In this document: one piece after another, positions 1-8,683 of the stretch
How the letters are laid out: each line of letters starts with the position of its first letter
Position numbering within the stretch: position 1 is the first letter of the stretch
Assembly (NCBI GenBank): GCA_023254445.1
Contig: JALRLN010000010.1
Location: 1-22,116 of the forward strand
Source: Candidatus Poseidoniaceae archaeon
GTDB taxonomy: Archaea > Thermoplasmatota > Poseidoniia > Poseidoniales > Poseidoniaceae
Length of the DNA stretch: 22,116 nucleotides
Direction of reading: 5' to 3'
The notes under the pieces: generated by a model
Databases searched by the model: none
What the model was told of the DNA's origin: nothing
Seen by the model: the letters and a program-made list of their open reading frames with translations, nothing else
Position numbers and translations under genes: made by a program

Positions 1-161
1 TGGCCGCTCGAAAACCGACGTTTGGCCATCACCCAACGCCCGTCGGGTCGTCGCCAGCGGAAATGATGGCGGGAAGGGTGGCTCAACCAACCGAGGTCAA
101 TCACGTTCTGCTGAGCGTACCAGGCCCGCAACGCCGTGTCCGCGTGTGGACCCTCGCTCAC
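1..161 (-). CDS. N-terminal part of an unrecognised protein, cut by the left window edge
   Basis: A minus-strand frame opens with GTG at 161 and stays open to the window edge, giving about 53 residues that begin (V/M)SEGPHADTALRAWYAQQN. The piece is rich in Trp, Arg and His and I do not recognise a family. Reasons to favour it: the sequence reads like protein, and a TTTCAG/CTGAAA element lies at 185-190, about 27 bp before the GTG, the spacing seen at other leader genes here. No Shine-Dalgarno is visible, so the transcript would be leaderless. The only in-frame ATG inside the window is at 29. A competing reading is a plus-strand C-terminal tail of 21 codons ending at a TGA at 64-66. Which strand is coding cannot be settled without the sequence to the left. 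Confidence 0.42.
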   Translation of the reverse strand, partial: MSEGPHADTALRAWYAQQNVIDLGWLSHPSRHHFRWRRPDGRWVMAKRRFSSG

Positions 162-228
162 GGGCGAAGAGAACGGAACAGGACTTTCAGATGTGCGGTT
201 TGGGCGGCAGCCAACCTGGAGCCAATGA

Positions 229-269
229 CACGTGACCGACGTCTCGCGATGAGCGTGGGACAAGCCGGA
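229..269. repeat. Direct repeat copy 1 (41 bp), with a fragment of the tRNA-Phe 3' end
   Basis: This 41-bp stretch starts CACGTGACCGACGTCTCGCG and recurs at 331-371 with 2 mismatches, offset by 102 bp. The last 14 bases of the second copy (358-371) are the 3' end of tRNA-Phe, so this first copy carries a slightly diverged tRNA 3'-end fragment with no tRNA attached. No gene is seen between the copies. It could be a local duplication of the tRNA 3' end and trailer, or the scar of an element that used the tRNA 3' end as its attachment site. Confidence 0.85.
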
Positions 270-321
270 TGGGAGGGTTGGACGTGCAGTGGCGGTGCAC
301 AGCGGAGGAAACCCGAGCTGA

Positions 322-368
322 GGCCTGTCCCACGTGACCGACGTCTCGCGATGAGAGTGGGACAGGCC
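322..368. repeat. Perfect 12-bp inverted repeat at the tRNA-Phe 3' boundary
   Basis: The arms GGCCTGTCCCAC (322-333) and GTGGGACAGGCC (357-368) are perfect reverse complements separated by 23 bases. The right arm is the tRNA acceptor 3' strand plus discriminator and the first trailer base. In the precursor transcript the downstream arm could pair with the tRNA 3' strand and compete with acceptor-stem folding, or the hairpin could mark the transcript end. The same left arm is not present at the other direct-repeat copy. Confidence 0.75.
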
Positions 369-371
369 GGA
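331..371. repeat. Direct repeat copy 2, overlapping the tRNA-Phe 3' end
   Basis: Second copy of the 41-bp repeat. Positions 358-371 lie inside the tRNA (acceptor 3' strand plus part of the T arm) and 331-357 form its 3' trailer. The repeat therefore crosses the mature tRNA 3' boundary, which is the arrangement found at tRNA-associated integration sites. Confidence 0.85.
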
Positions 372-430
372 CTTGAACCAGCGACCTCGGCATCTTCAGT
401 GCCGCGCTCTCCCAACTAAGCTACTGTCCC
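358..430 (-). tRNA. tRNA-Phe (GAA)
   Basis: Read on the minus strand, the 73-nt gene folds as a standard cloverleaf. The acceptor is GGGACAG with CTGTCCC, there is a D arm with GG in the loop, the anticodon stem CGGCA/TGCCG encloses the loop CTGAAGA (anticodon GAA), and the T arm is CCGGC-type with TTCAAGT in its loop. The discriminator is A at 358. No CCA is encoded (trailer begins CTC), as is common in archaea, and there is no intron. The gene is divergent from the membrane-protein gene to its right. A CCTTGAAGG motif lies 31 bp before its 5' end and may be its promoter element. Confidence 0.96.
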
Positions 431-458
431 TGAGCGATTCGGCCACAGGCACCTGCCC

Positions 459-463
459 TTCAA
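459..463 (-). promoter_or_regulatory. TTCAA/TTGAA element upstream of tRNA-Phe
   Basis: The centre of CCTTCAAGG (457-465, palindromic) lies 31 bp before the mature tRNA 5' end, matching a TATA-like box if the transcript has a leader of about 5 nt. The assignment rests on the recurrent spacing seen elsewhere in the window, since no canonical archaeal TATA box is visible. Confidence 0.4.
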
Positions 464-505
464 GGCTTCCGATGCATCAAGGGAGGGCACGTCGACGACA
501 ATGGC

Positions 506-510
506 TTCAA
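506..510 (+). promoter_or_regulatory. TTCAA element 26 bp before the ATG at 534
   Basis: GGCTTCAAGAG is centred 26 bp before the ATG at 534, the spacing expected for a TATA-like box of a leaderless transcript. The element lies within the alternative longer reading frame from 501, which argues for the shorter start. Confidence 0.4.
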
Positions 511-533
511 GAGCGACGAGACGATGGTGGTGC

Positions 534-2627
534 ATGAGCCGCGAGGAGGACGTCGCGGCTCCCGAAGAAGAGGTTCCCGAGGAGGCGGACGGGGGGCTTG
601 GTCGAGAGCTCGAAGAAATCCGCAAACGGCGCACGGGTGACGTGCGACGGCGCTTCCCTAGCGCCGTTGAGGACGTCGTGCTGATCAGCGGCTTCATCTA
701 CGGTGCCATCTTTGCCCTCCTGCTTTTTTCGATGTCCGGTGGGGCGTTCGGAACGTCGACCTGGCTCGACCACACCGCCTCCAAAACGGTCCTCGACCCC
801 AGTGGTGAGTGCAACGAGGTCACCGATGAACCGTGGATCCACATCTACCCGGACAACGACCTCGAACAATTGTCCGTCGGTGGATACAACCTGCCTGTTG
901 GCATGGCCAACATCACCATGCAGTTGATCCTCCAGCACGACGACGCGACCGGCATTGTGGTGTACAACGACATCGAGGTTCAGGAAGTCGGCAGTGCGGG
1001 ACATGTCGCAACGCACATGAGTTTCGCCGAACTTGACCCCGACCATTACACGCTCAAGGTCTTGATCACGGTCTTTGACCTGGAGAACCCGACCGAACCC
1101 GTTGAGATCGACGGGACATGGCCCCTCAAGAACGAACTTGGCGTGGAAGTCCAATCCGTCGGCGGTGCGCTCGCGTTCCTGCCGTTCGTTGATTCGGACG
1201 AACACCTCGAAGCGACCATCCTCGAGGCGGGAACCCGCACCTGTTGGACCATGCGGGAGTTGGGCAACTGGGGATTCGTGCTCATGGGCGCTGAACTTGG
1301 TGGCGGCCGAGAAACGGCGATGCTCACCGGTGGAGCGGCCGGGATTCCGGCATGGTGGATGGCTTTCATCTCCCTCTCCCTTTCCGCCGTGAGCCTGCTT
1401 CTCCTCTACCCGCTCATGTACAAGGTCTACCACCAAGAGACCGACGACATGCTCTCGAACAAGCACATCGAGCACGTTGTCACAGAAACCGTCCGGAAAT
1501 TGGCGATGAACCTCCATATCACGGTCGATTGGGAGTTGTTCAAGGTCGAATCCAGGGAACTCTCAATCGACATCATGGTGCCCTACAGCACCACGCAGGA
1601 CACGCTTTCCGACGCAAAAGACGTGCGCGCCGAGGTGCTGCGTGAGATCCTCGGCGAGTTTGCCATCTTCCGCGTGTTCAAACCCGTGCAACTGAACGTC
1701 CGTCCGATCGACCAGAAAGGGGTCGACCTCAACACCGGCCTCGGGTTCGGTGGCAGCACCGCAAGCGACGACGGCCCGATGGAGCATCAGGACTACAGCG
1801 CCTTCTTCAGCGAACTGCACACCTTGGCCCGCGTCGAGGAAGATGTGCGTGACAGCCTCGACCTCTTCTTCGCACGGGCGAGCAACATCCGCATGGAGGG
1901 CGCGGTGGTCACCAGCGACGACCGGCTGATCTTCGTGTCCGTCGTCTACAGGCCCACGCTCCGCCTGGCCTTCTTCCGGTTCAAGACGACCACCAACGAA
2001 GTTGAGCAGGACCTTCGCGCCTTCATCGAAACGCGCAATGGAGACCTGCTCGACACGCAGGACCTGATCGTCAAGGTCAGGAACCAGGTCCACACCCTCG
2101 CGGACCGTTCCGGTGCAGGACGCGTCGAACACTCGACCACCAACGACGAGCGCATCGCAGCGGTGGCACGGCAGGACGGCCTTGGGGGCCGCGTCTTGCA
2201 GACGAAGTTCCTCGGCGACCTCCTCTCTACGGTGGAGTACACCGCGAACGAAAAGCGGGAACTCATCAACCGGTGGGGCTTCTGGGGCCTCATCGTCTTC
2301 GTCTGGATCCCCTTCATGGCGTCGGGTGTGATCGTTGGCTCGATGCTGGGCATGCTCTCGCGGATGAAATTCCTCAGGGTGCTGTGGGCCGTGATGCTCG
2401 GCGGAGGTGCGGCCTCCATCACGTGGGCGTACACGGCCGACGGCATCATCCGGTTCATGCACGCCTACAAACTCGAAGCGATGATTCCAATCGCCATTTT
2501 CGTGTTCGTGCTCATCGCCTACCTCCACATGCGATCGACCAAATTGCGACGTCAGGCGGAACTCTTCGAAGACACCCTGCTCGACAACTTCCACGCCGAC
2601 GTGCATGCGAAGTACGGGCAATCCTGA
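534..2627 (+). CDS. Multi-pass membrane protein with a C-terminal small-multidrug-export-like (PF06695-like) region
   Basis: This is a 697-residue protein of unknown function. Residues 1-44 are acidic then basic and probably cytosolic. A first membrane helix at about 48-66 precedes a roughly 200-residue domain, probably extracellular. A second helix lies at about 270-299. A soluble, probably cytosolic region of about 280 residues follows. The C-terminal part (about 580-670) has several hydrophobic segments, with a Trp-Ile-Pro-Phe-Met-Ala-Ser-Gly turn and a Gly-rich stretch resembling the COG2426/PF06695 membrane family; this likeness is from memory. I chose the ATG at 534 over 501 because GGTGGT precedes it closely and a TTCAA element lies at -26. 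The mog gene follows after 9 bp, so the two are probably co-transcribed, though no functional link is evident. Confidence 0.85.
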   Translation: MSREEDVAAPEEEVPEEADGGLGRELEEIRKRRTGDVRRRFPSAVEDVVLISGFIYGAIFALLLFSMSGGAFGTSTWLDHTASKTVLDPSGECNEVTDEPWIHIYPDNDLEQLSVGGYNLPVGMANITMQLILQHDDATGIVVYNDIEVQEVGSAGHVATHMSFAELDPDHYTLKVLITVFDLENPTEPVEIDGTWPLKNELGVEVQSVGGALAFLPFVDSDEHLEATILEAGTRTCWTMRELGNWGFVLMGAELGGGRETAMLTGGAAGIPAWWMAFISLSLSAVSLLLLYPLMYKVYHQETDDMLSNKHIEHVVTETVRKLAMNLHITVDWELFKVESRELSIDIMVPYSTTQDTLSDAKDVRAEVLREILGEFAIFRVFKPVQLNVRPIDQKGVDLNTGLGFGGSTASDDGPMEHQDYSAFFSELHTLARVEEDVRDSLDLFFARASNIRMEGAVVTSDDRLIFVSVVYRPTLRLAFFRFKTTTNEVEQDLRAFIETRNGDLLDTQDLIVKVRNQVHTLADRSGAGRVEHSTTNDERIAAVARQDGLGGRVLQTKFLGDLLSTVEYTANEKRELINRWGFWGLIVFVWIPFMASGVIVGSMLGMLSRMKFLRVLWAVMLGGGAASITWAYTADGIIRFMHAYKLEAMIPIAIFVFVLIAYLHMRSTKLRRQAELFEDTLLDNFHADVHAKYGQS

Positions 2628-2636
2628 GGGCTTCGG

Positions 2637-3221
2637 ATGAAGGAACACACCTCATTGCCGGGCCGGGATGGCCATGTCGGGGACACGGCGACCATTGGCA
2701 TCGTCACGGTGAGCGACCGGGCCAGCACGGGGGCATACGAGGACGAGGGCGGTCCCGCCATCCTTGGCTTCCTCGAGGAAGCCGTGCGGTCCCCCGCTGA
2801 GGTCCATTACCGCTGCGTCCCGGACGAGGTGGACGCCATCGTCGAGGCCCTCACGCACCTGTGCGACGAGGTGGGCTGCGACGTGGTCGTCACCACCGGC
2901 GGCACGGGCCCTGCACCGAGGGACGTGACGCCGGACGCCACCGAAGCCGTGCTGGACCGCGTGCTCCCCGGCTTTGGTGAACAGATGCGCGCGGTGTCGT
3001 TGGCCTACGTCCCCACCGCCATCCTCTCACGACAGCTCGGTGGGGTCCGTGGCTCGTCGCTGGTGTTCAACCTCCCAGGCAGGCCGAAATCCATCCGGGA
3101 AACCATCGACGTCATCTGGAAAGCCGTGCCGTACGCCGTGGACCTGATCGGTGGCGCGTACCTTGACATGGACGACGACGTGTGCAACGCCTTCCGGCCG
3201 AAGGACGCCCGCCGACGCTGA
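2637..3221 (+). CDS. mog: MogA-type molybdopterin adenylyltransferase
   Basis: This 194-residue protein would adenylylate molybdopterin to MPT-AMP before molybdate insertion in molybdenum or tungsten cofactor synthesis, in the cytosol. It has the family core TIGIVTVSDRAS near residue 20, the MPT-binding TTGGTGPAPRDVTPDAT near residues 85-101, the PGFGEQMR segment, and PTAILSRQLGG followed by NLPGRPKSIRE. The C-terminus ends in FRPKDARR, very close to the tail I recall for bacterial MogA, rather than a short archaeal MoaB. Length matches MogA (about 195). GAGG lies upstream of the ATG at suitable spacing. No other cofactor-synthesis gene is in the window, so pathway context is missing here. 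Confidence 0.92.
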   Translation: MKEHTSLPGRDGHVGDTATIGIVTVSDRASTGAYEDEGGPAILGFLEEAVRSPAEVHYRCVPDEVDAIVEALTHLCDEVGCDVVVTTGGTGPAPRDVTPDATEAVLDRVLPGFGEQMRAVSLAYVPTAILSRQLGGVRGSSLVFNLPGRPKSIRETIDVIWKAVPYAVDLIGGAYLDMDDDVCNAFRPKDARRR

Positions 3222-3223
3222 CC

Positions 3224-3228
3224 TTCAA
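3224..3228 (+). promoter_or_regulatory. TTCAA element 27 bp before the dihydroorotase ATG
   Basis: ACCTTCAAGGA lies in the 31-bp gap after mog, centred 27 bp before the ATG at 3253. It could give the dihydroorotase gene its own leaderless promoter. No convincing Shine-Dalgarno precedes that ATG. Confidence 0.35.
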
Positions 3229-3252
3229 GGACCGCACGCCGGACCCTTGTGC

Positions 3253-4667
3253 ATGTCCTCCGTTGGCGACGTGCTCATCACCGACGCGATGGCCGTCCTT
3301 CCCACCGGGACCTGCGTGGCCGACCTGCGAGCAGAACGGGGTTCATCACAGAAATCCTGCCGGGCGGCGGACTGCTGCCGAACGGTGGAACCGAAGTGCA
3401 CATCGATGGACGCGGACTTCACCTCCTTCCTGGCGCCATCGACCCTCAAGTCCACTTTCGGGAGCCTGGGCAACCAGAGAAGGAGGACCTCGGCAGCGGC
3501 AGCCGAGCGGCCGTGAGCGGGGGCGTGACCGCGTTCCTTGACATGCCAAACAACGCCCCTGCCGCCACGACCGTGGACGCCATTGAGGCCAAAATTGCCA
3601 GCGCGGGGGCAACCGCCGTCGCTCACCACGGCTTTTTCATCGGGGCGACGCCGGACAACCTGTCGGACCTGCAAGAGGCGGTCGGTACACCGGACGCGCC
3701 GGTGGCTCGCCCCGGGGTGTGCGGCATCAAGATCTTCATGGGCAGTTCGACAGGATCCCTGCTAGTCAGCGAAGAAGGGGCGTTGGACCGTATCTTCGAA
3801 GGCACGGCAGGGCTGATTGCCGTCCATGCTGAAGACGAAGACCGTCTCATCGAGCGGAAGGAAGCCTTCGCAGACCGCACCGACATGGCCGCGCATGCCG
3901 AATGGCGCGACGACGTCACCGCCCTCCTCGCTACGCAACTGGCGGTCAACCTCGCCACGACGCACGGCCACAGGCTGCACGTGCTCCATCTGACCTCAGG
4001 CCTCGAAGCCGACTGGTTGGCCGGGCGCACACGCCTGCCGTCCGAGGACGGCGAAGGGCCGTGCATCACCGTGGAAACGCTTCCTCAACACCTCACCTTT
4101 GACGAGAACGACGTCAAGGAACAAGGCACCCGTCTCAAGATGAACCCCCCCATCCGGTACGCCGCAGACCGAGCGACCCTCTGGAACCGGTTGCGGGACG
4201 GGACGATCAACTGCATGGCAACCGACCACGCGCCCCACACCCTGGAGGCGAAGGCGTTGGGCTTCCCGGCGGCCCCTTCGGGGATGCCGGGCGTGGAAAC
4301 GTCGCTCCCCGTGATGTTGACCCATGCTGCTCGGGGCGCGTGCACCGTCGAAGACGTGGTTCGCTGGATGTCGACGAACGTCGCCGACTGCTACGCCATG
4401 GTGGGCAAGGGCCGCCTCGAGGTTGGTGCGGACGCCGACCTTGTGCTGGTGGACATGGTCACACAGCTCACGGTCGATGACGCCAACGCGTGGAGCCGCG
4501 TTGGCTGGAACCCCTTCCACGGACGCTCCCTCGTCGGATGGCCGGTGTGGACGCTTGTGGACGGCGTTCCCGTCTTCGAACGCAGCGCTCGAACCGGCCC
4601 GAAGGGCGAGGTCCTCGTGGCACCGGGCTCGACCGGTCGGCCCCTCATCATGATGCCGTGGGCGTGA
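3253..4667 (+). CDS. pyrC: Dihydroorotase, with an apparent one-base frameshift near codon 30
   Basis: Converts N-carbamoyl-aspartate to dihydroorotate, the third step of pyrimidine synthesis. The true N-terminus, MSSVGDVLITDAMAVLP, starts at ATG 3253 in one frame; from the G-tract at 3338-3341 the homology continues in the frame one base back (FITEILPGGG, then PGAIDPQVHFREPG). One extra G would fuse the two into AERGFITEILPG. The alternative GTG start at 3249 gives only an Arg/His-rich unrelated N-terminus. Family motifs follow: MPNN, the KIFMGSSTG lysine region, HAEDEDR, LHLTSG, KMNPPIR and the catalytic ATDHAPH. The first His of the usual HxH metal motif is Gln. The disruption is either a sequencing or assembly indel or a real recent mutation; the rest of the frame is intact, which favours an error or a very recent event. 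Confidence 0.9.
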
Positions 4668-4732
4668 GGCAATCACCCACGCAGGGACAAACGGTTGAAA
4701 CCGCAGGCCTCCTGTTCGACACGGGGTCCACC

Positions 4733-5965
4733 GTGCACATCGCGATGCTCGCTGGTGAGTACCCCCCGCGATGGGGTGGGATGGCCACCACCATTTTCCA
4801 TCTCTGCGCTGAACTCGGACGCGCTGGCCATCAGGTCACCGTCATCACGCGCCGCGGCTCAGGCGAGGCCCCTGCCCTCGAGGGCGTTCGCATCGTCGAG
4901 GTTCCGTGGCTCAAGGCGCCGATGGCCTTCACCCGCTCCTTTGGCCGGCATGCGCTCAAGGCCCTCAAGGCGGTGCACGCGGAGGACCCTGTCGATGTGG
5001 TGCACGTGCACGCCCCGTTGACCTCGTGGAGCCGCCGGCAGTTCCGGTCCTGCCACGCCACGGTGGCGCCTTCCGTCACGACCCTGCATGGGTCATGGGT
5101 TGGTGAACGGGACGGATTGCTGATGGCGCGTCGCATGAAGGAGCCCGCCGCCATCGCCAATCCAAACGACCTCGCCATCCTCCTGACCGCGGGGCACTAC
5201 GCACGCTACGAACAGGCGGCGGTGGACGAGAGCGTCTGCGTGGCCATCTCGGCCTTCAGCCGAAACGAATTCATCGAACGGTACCGCACGCCGTCGTCGT
5301 GGGCCTGTGAGGTGGTGCATTGGGGCATCGATACCGACATGTTTCGGCCGGCCGAACCCGCAGACGAGGACGCCATCGTGGAGCTCCGGGGTCGCCTCGG
5401 AGCCGGCGTTGGTCAGCCCCTCCTGTTGGCCGTTGGGCGCCTCGCTGCCAGGAAAGGGTACGCCACGCTGCTCAAGGGATTTGCACACCTCCATGCCAGC
5501 GCGCCTGACGTGAAATTGGCCATCGTCGGGCGCGGTCACCTTCGCTCCCGCCTGCTCAATCAGGCCAAGCGGCTTGGCGTTGAGGATGCGGTCCGGATTG
5601 AATCCAGCCTTCCCTTCGACGAGTTGGCGATGGCTTACCGTGCCGCTGACCTTGTGGTCTTCCCTTCGTTGTACGAAGGCCTTGGCATGATCCCGATCGA
5701 GGCCATGGCCTCAGCGACCCCTGTCGTGACCGTGAACCACGGACCCATGCCAGAAACCGTCGATGCGACGGTCGGTGCGACCTACACCCTCGGTGACGCC
5801 GATGCTTTCTCTTCCACGGTGCTGAATGAACTTCAGGACCAAGAAGCGCTGGCCAGCAAGGGACGTGCGGGTCGCGCACGGGTGCTTGAGCGGTTTACCA
5901 TGCAACAGGAGGTCGACGCCTACCTCGAAGCGTACCGCCGGGCCGTGGATTTCCGCGCCGCTTGA
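4733..5965 (+). CDS. GT4-family glycosyltransferase
   Basis: A 410-residue GT-B fold retaining glycosyltransferase, which transfers a sugar from an activated donor. The acceptor is unknown; cell-envelope glycolipid or glycoprotein is plausible. The N-terminal domain starts HIAMLAGEYPPRWGGMAT with the usual Gly-Gly loop. The C-terminal domain has LLAVGRLAARKGY, AIVGRGHLR, and the donor-site E-x7-E (E315 and E323 in EGLGMIPIEA). I chose the GTG at 4733 because family members begin directly with this strand. A GTG at 4664, overlapping the previous stop, is also in frame and would add 23 residues without family similarity, and the ATG at 4745 is a third option. It follows the dihydroorotase closely and ends 12 bp from the convergent M32 gene. 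Confidence 0.9.
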   Translation: MHIAMLAGEYPPRWGGMATTIFHLCAELGRAGHQVTVITRRGSGEAPALEGVRIVEVPWLKAPMAFTRSFGRHALKALKAVHAEDPVDVVHVHAPLTSWSRRQFRSCHATVAPSVTTLHGSWVGERDGLLMARRMKEPAAIANPNDLAILLTAGHYARYEQAAVDESVCVAISAFSRNEFIERYRTPSSWACEVVHWGIDTDMFRPAEPADEDAIVELRGRLGAGVGQPLLLAVGRLAARKGYATLLKGFAHLHASAPDVKLAIVGRGHLRSRLLNQAKRLGVEDAVRIESSLPFDELAMAYRAADLVVFPSLYEGLGMIPIEAMASATPVVTVNHGPMPETVDATVGATYTLGDADAFSSTVLNELQDQEALASKGRAGRARVLERFTMQQEVDAYLEAYRRAVDFRAA

Positions 5966-5977
5966 GGACGCAGGTCA

Positions 5978-7489
<1,512 letters not shown>

Positions 7490-7532
7490 CCTGCCCGCTC
7501 AAGGCTTGCGATGCCGTGAATCCGGACTCAGG

Positions 7533-7537
7533 TTGAA
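7533..7537 (+). promoter_or_regulatory. TTGAA element between divergent peptidase-family genes
   Basis: GGTTGAAGA is centred 27 bp before the ATG at 7562 and 46 bp before the opposite ATG at 7489. A TATA-like role for the M29-like gene would make its transcript leaderless and leave out the strong AGGAGGG at 7552-7558. Serving the M32 gene with a leader of about 20 nt would fit its AGGTTGA site. The two readings conflict, so the direction is uncertain. Confidence 0.3.
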
Positions 7538-7561
7538 GACGATGGAGCCTCAGGAGGGAGC

Positions 7562-8683
7562 ATGGTGCTGCCGTTCCGACGCCGGAGCGATGGGGAGGCA
7601 ACGCCTCCGAGCGCCACCGACGACGACCTGGCCGCGATCCTCGACGATGGTGCGGCCTCAGTGGCGACCACCTCCTCGGAGGGGGAAGCAGCATCGACGG
7701 AGAACCACCTTGCCTCCAGCGCACTGCGCGTGGTCGAGACCTGCATGGACGTTCGTCGGAACGAGAACGTGCTGATCGTGTGTGATCCAACCACCGCTGA
7801 GATTGGGGCCGCACTCCACGAGGCGGCCCTCATGCGCTCCGATCGCGTGCTCCTCATGTTGATGCCGAAAGGTCGGCATCATGGGCAAGAGCCACCGGCC
7901 CCTGTGGCGAACCTCATGCGGCAACAGCAAGTGGTGATTGCACCAACCCGCTTCTCGCTGACCCATACCAAGGCCGTTCGCGCCGCGTTGGCGGAAGGAG
8001 CACGCATCGCCACCATGCCGGGCATGACCCTCGACATGTTCCAAGGGGGTGGGATGTCGGCCGACTTTTCGGCCCTCAAGCAACAAATCGCTCGTCTCTC
8101 CAACAGGGTCCGCCGCAAGCGCATCGTGAACGTTCGAAGCGCGAAAGGCACCGAACTCAGTTTCGAGGTCGCATGGCGTGATTGGGTGTTCGACGACAAC
8201 GGCATCTGCAACCGCCCGAAAATGCTGACCAACCTCCCTGCCGGCAAAGCGTACGTCATGCCCCGAGAGGGGACGATGAACGGCACGATCGTGCTGGATG
8301 GAAGCTGGGAAGGGACGCTCATTGAGGAGGAGGTGCGCATGACCATCGAAGACGGGGTCCTGACCAACATCTCAGGCGGTGAAATGGCGGGACGGATTCG
8401 ACGCACCTTCGAAGAAATCAGGGAGGGCCTTCGTCCGAAGGATCGTGACCTGCTTGGCACGGTGGCCGAGTTTGGGTTCGGCATGAACCCAGCAGCCATC
8501 CTGACCGGAAACTTGCTCGAGGACGAGAAATGCTTGGGCACGTGCTACTTTCAATTCGGCGACAACACTTCGGGCGGAGGGAACGCCGCAGTGGGCACCA
8601 CCTTCTCGTGCGTGATGCGCGCACCGACCATTCAACTGGACGTTGAGCCGTTGTTTGACGACGGGCGACTGCTCGACGAGTGA
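7562..8683 (+). CDS. M29 (AmpS/AmpT, COG2309) aminopeptidase homologue with a degenerate metal site
   Basis: A 373-residue protein with M29 thermophilic aminopeptidase architecture. An N-terminal acidic, Ser/Thr-rich extension of about 50 residues precedes VETCMDVRRNENVLIVCDP, the usual family opening. Conserved landmarks follow: NLPAGKAYVMP (about 223-233), AEFGFGMNP (about 302-310), EDEKCLGTCYFQFGDN (about 320-335) and a GGG loop. By alignment from memory, metal ligands are replaced: the first Glu by K229, the His of the GTVH-type motif by Y329, and the final H-x-D by T347 and S349. Only E303 remains in place. It may therefore be non-peptidolytic or have another function. The start is supported by AGGAGGG 3 bases before the ATG. 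It ends directly against the convergent EF-hand gene. Confidence 0.85.
   Translation: MVLPFRRRSDGEATPPSATDDDLAAILDDGAASVATTSSEGEAASTENHLASSALRVVETCMDVRRNENVLIVCDPTTAEIGAALHEAALMRSDRVLLMLMPKGRHHGQEPPAPVANLMRQQQVVIAPTRFSLTHTKAVRAALAEGARIATMPGMTLDMFQGGGMSADFSALKQQIARLSNRVRRKRIVNVRSAKGTELSFEVAWRDWVFDDNGICNRPKMLTNLPAGKAYVMPREGTMNGTIVLDGSWEGTLIEEEVRMTIEDGVLTNISGGEMAGRIRRTFEEIREGLRPKDRDLLGTVAEFGFGMNPAAILTGNLLEDEKCLGTCYFQFGDNTSGGGNAAVGTTFSCVMRAPTIQLDVEPLFDDGRLLDE

Noticed and set aside
1..66. C-terminal tail of a plus-strand gene ending at TGA 64-66
   Set aside because: Only 21 codons are visible and the competing minus frame looks more protein-like; kept as an alternative only.
62..115. C/D-box small RNA suggested by ATGATGG and CTGA
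   Set aside because: Boxes are short and frequent by chance, no internal C'/D' pair or terminal stem is visible, and it overlaps a candidate gene.
63..419. 118-codon plus-strand open frame across the repeats and the tRNA
   Set aside because: It runs antisense through the tRNA-Phe gene and both direct repeats, giving a duplicated non-homologous peptide.
1563..2648. 361-codon minus-strand open frame within the membrane-protein gene
   Set aside because: His/Glu/Val-rich composition is typical of an antisense shadow in GC-rich DNA; the plus strand has clear membrane segments.
4490..4732. N-terminal extension of the glycosyltransferase
   Set aside because: It overlaps the dihydroorotase C-terminus, is Arg/Pro-rich, and family homology begins at about 4733.
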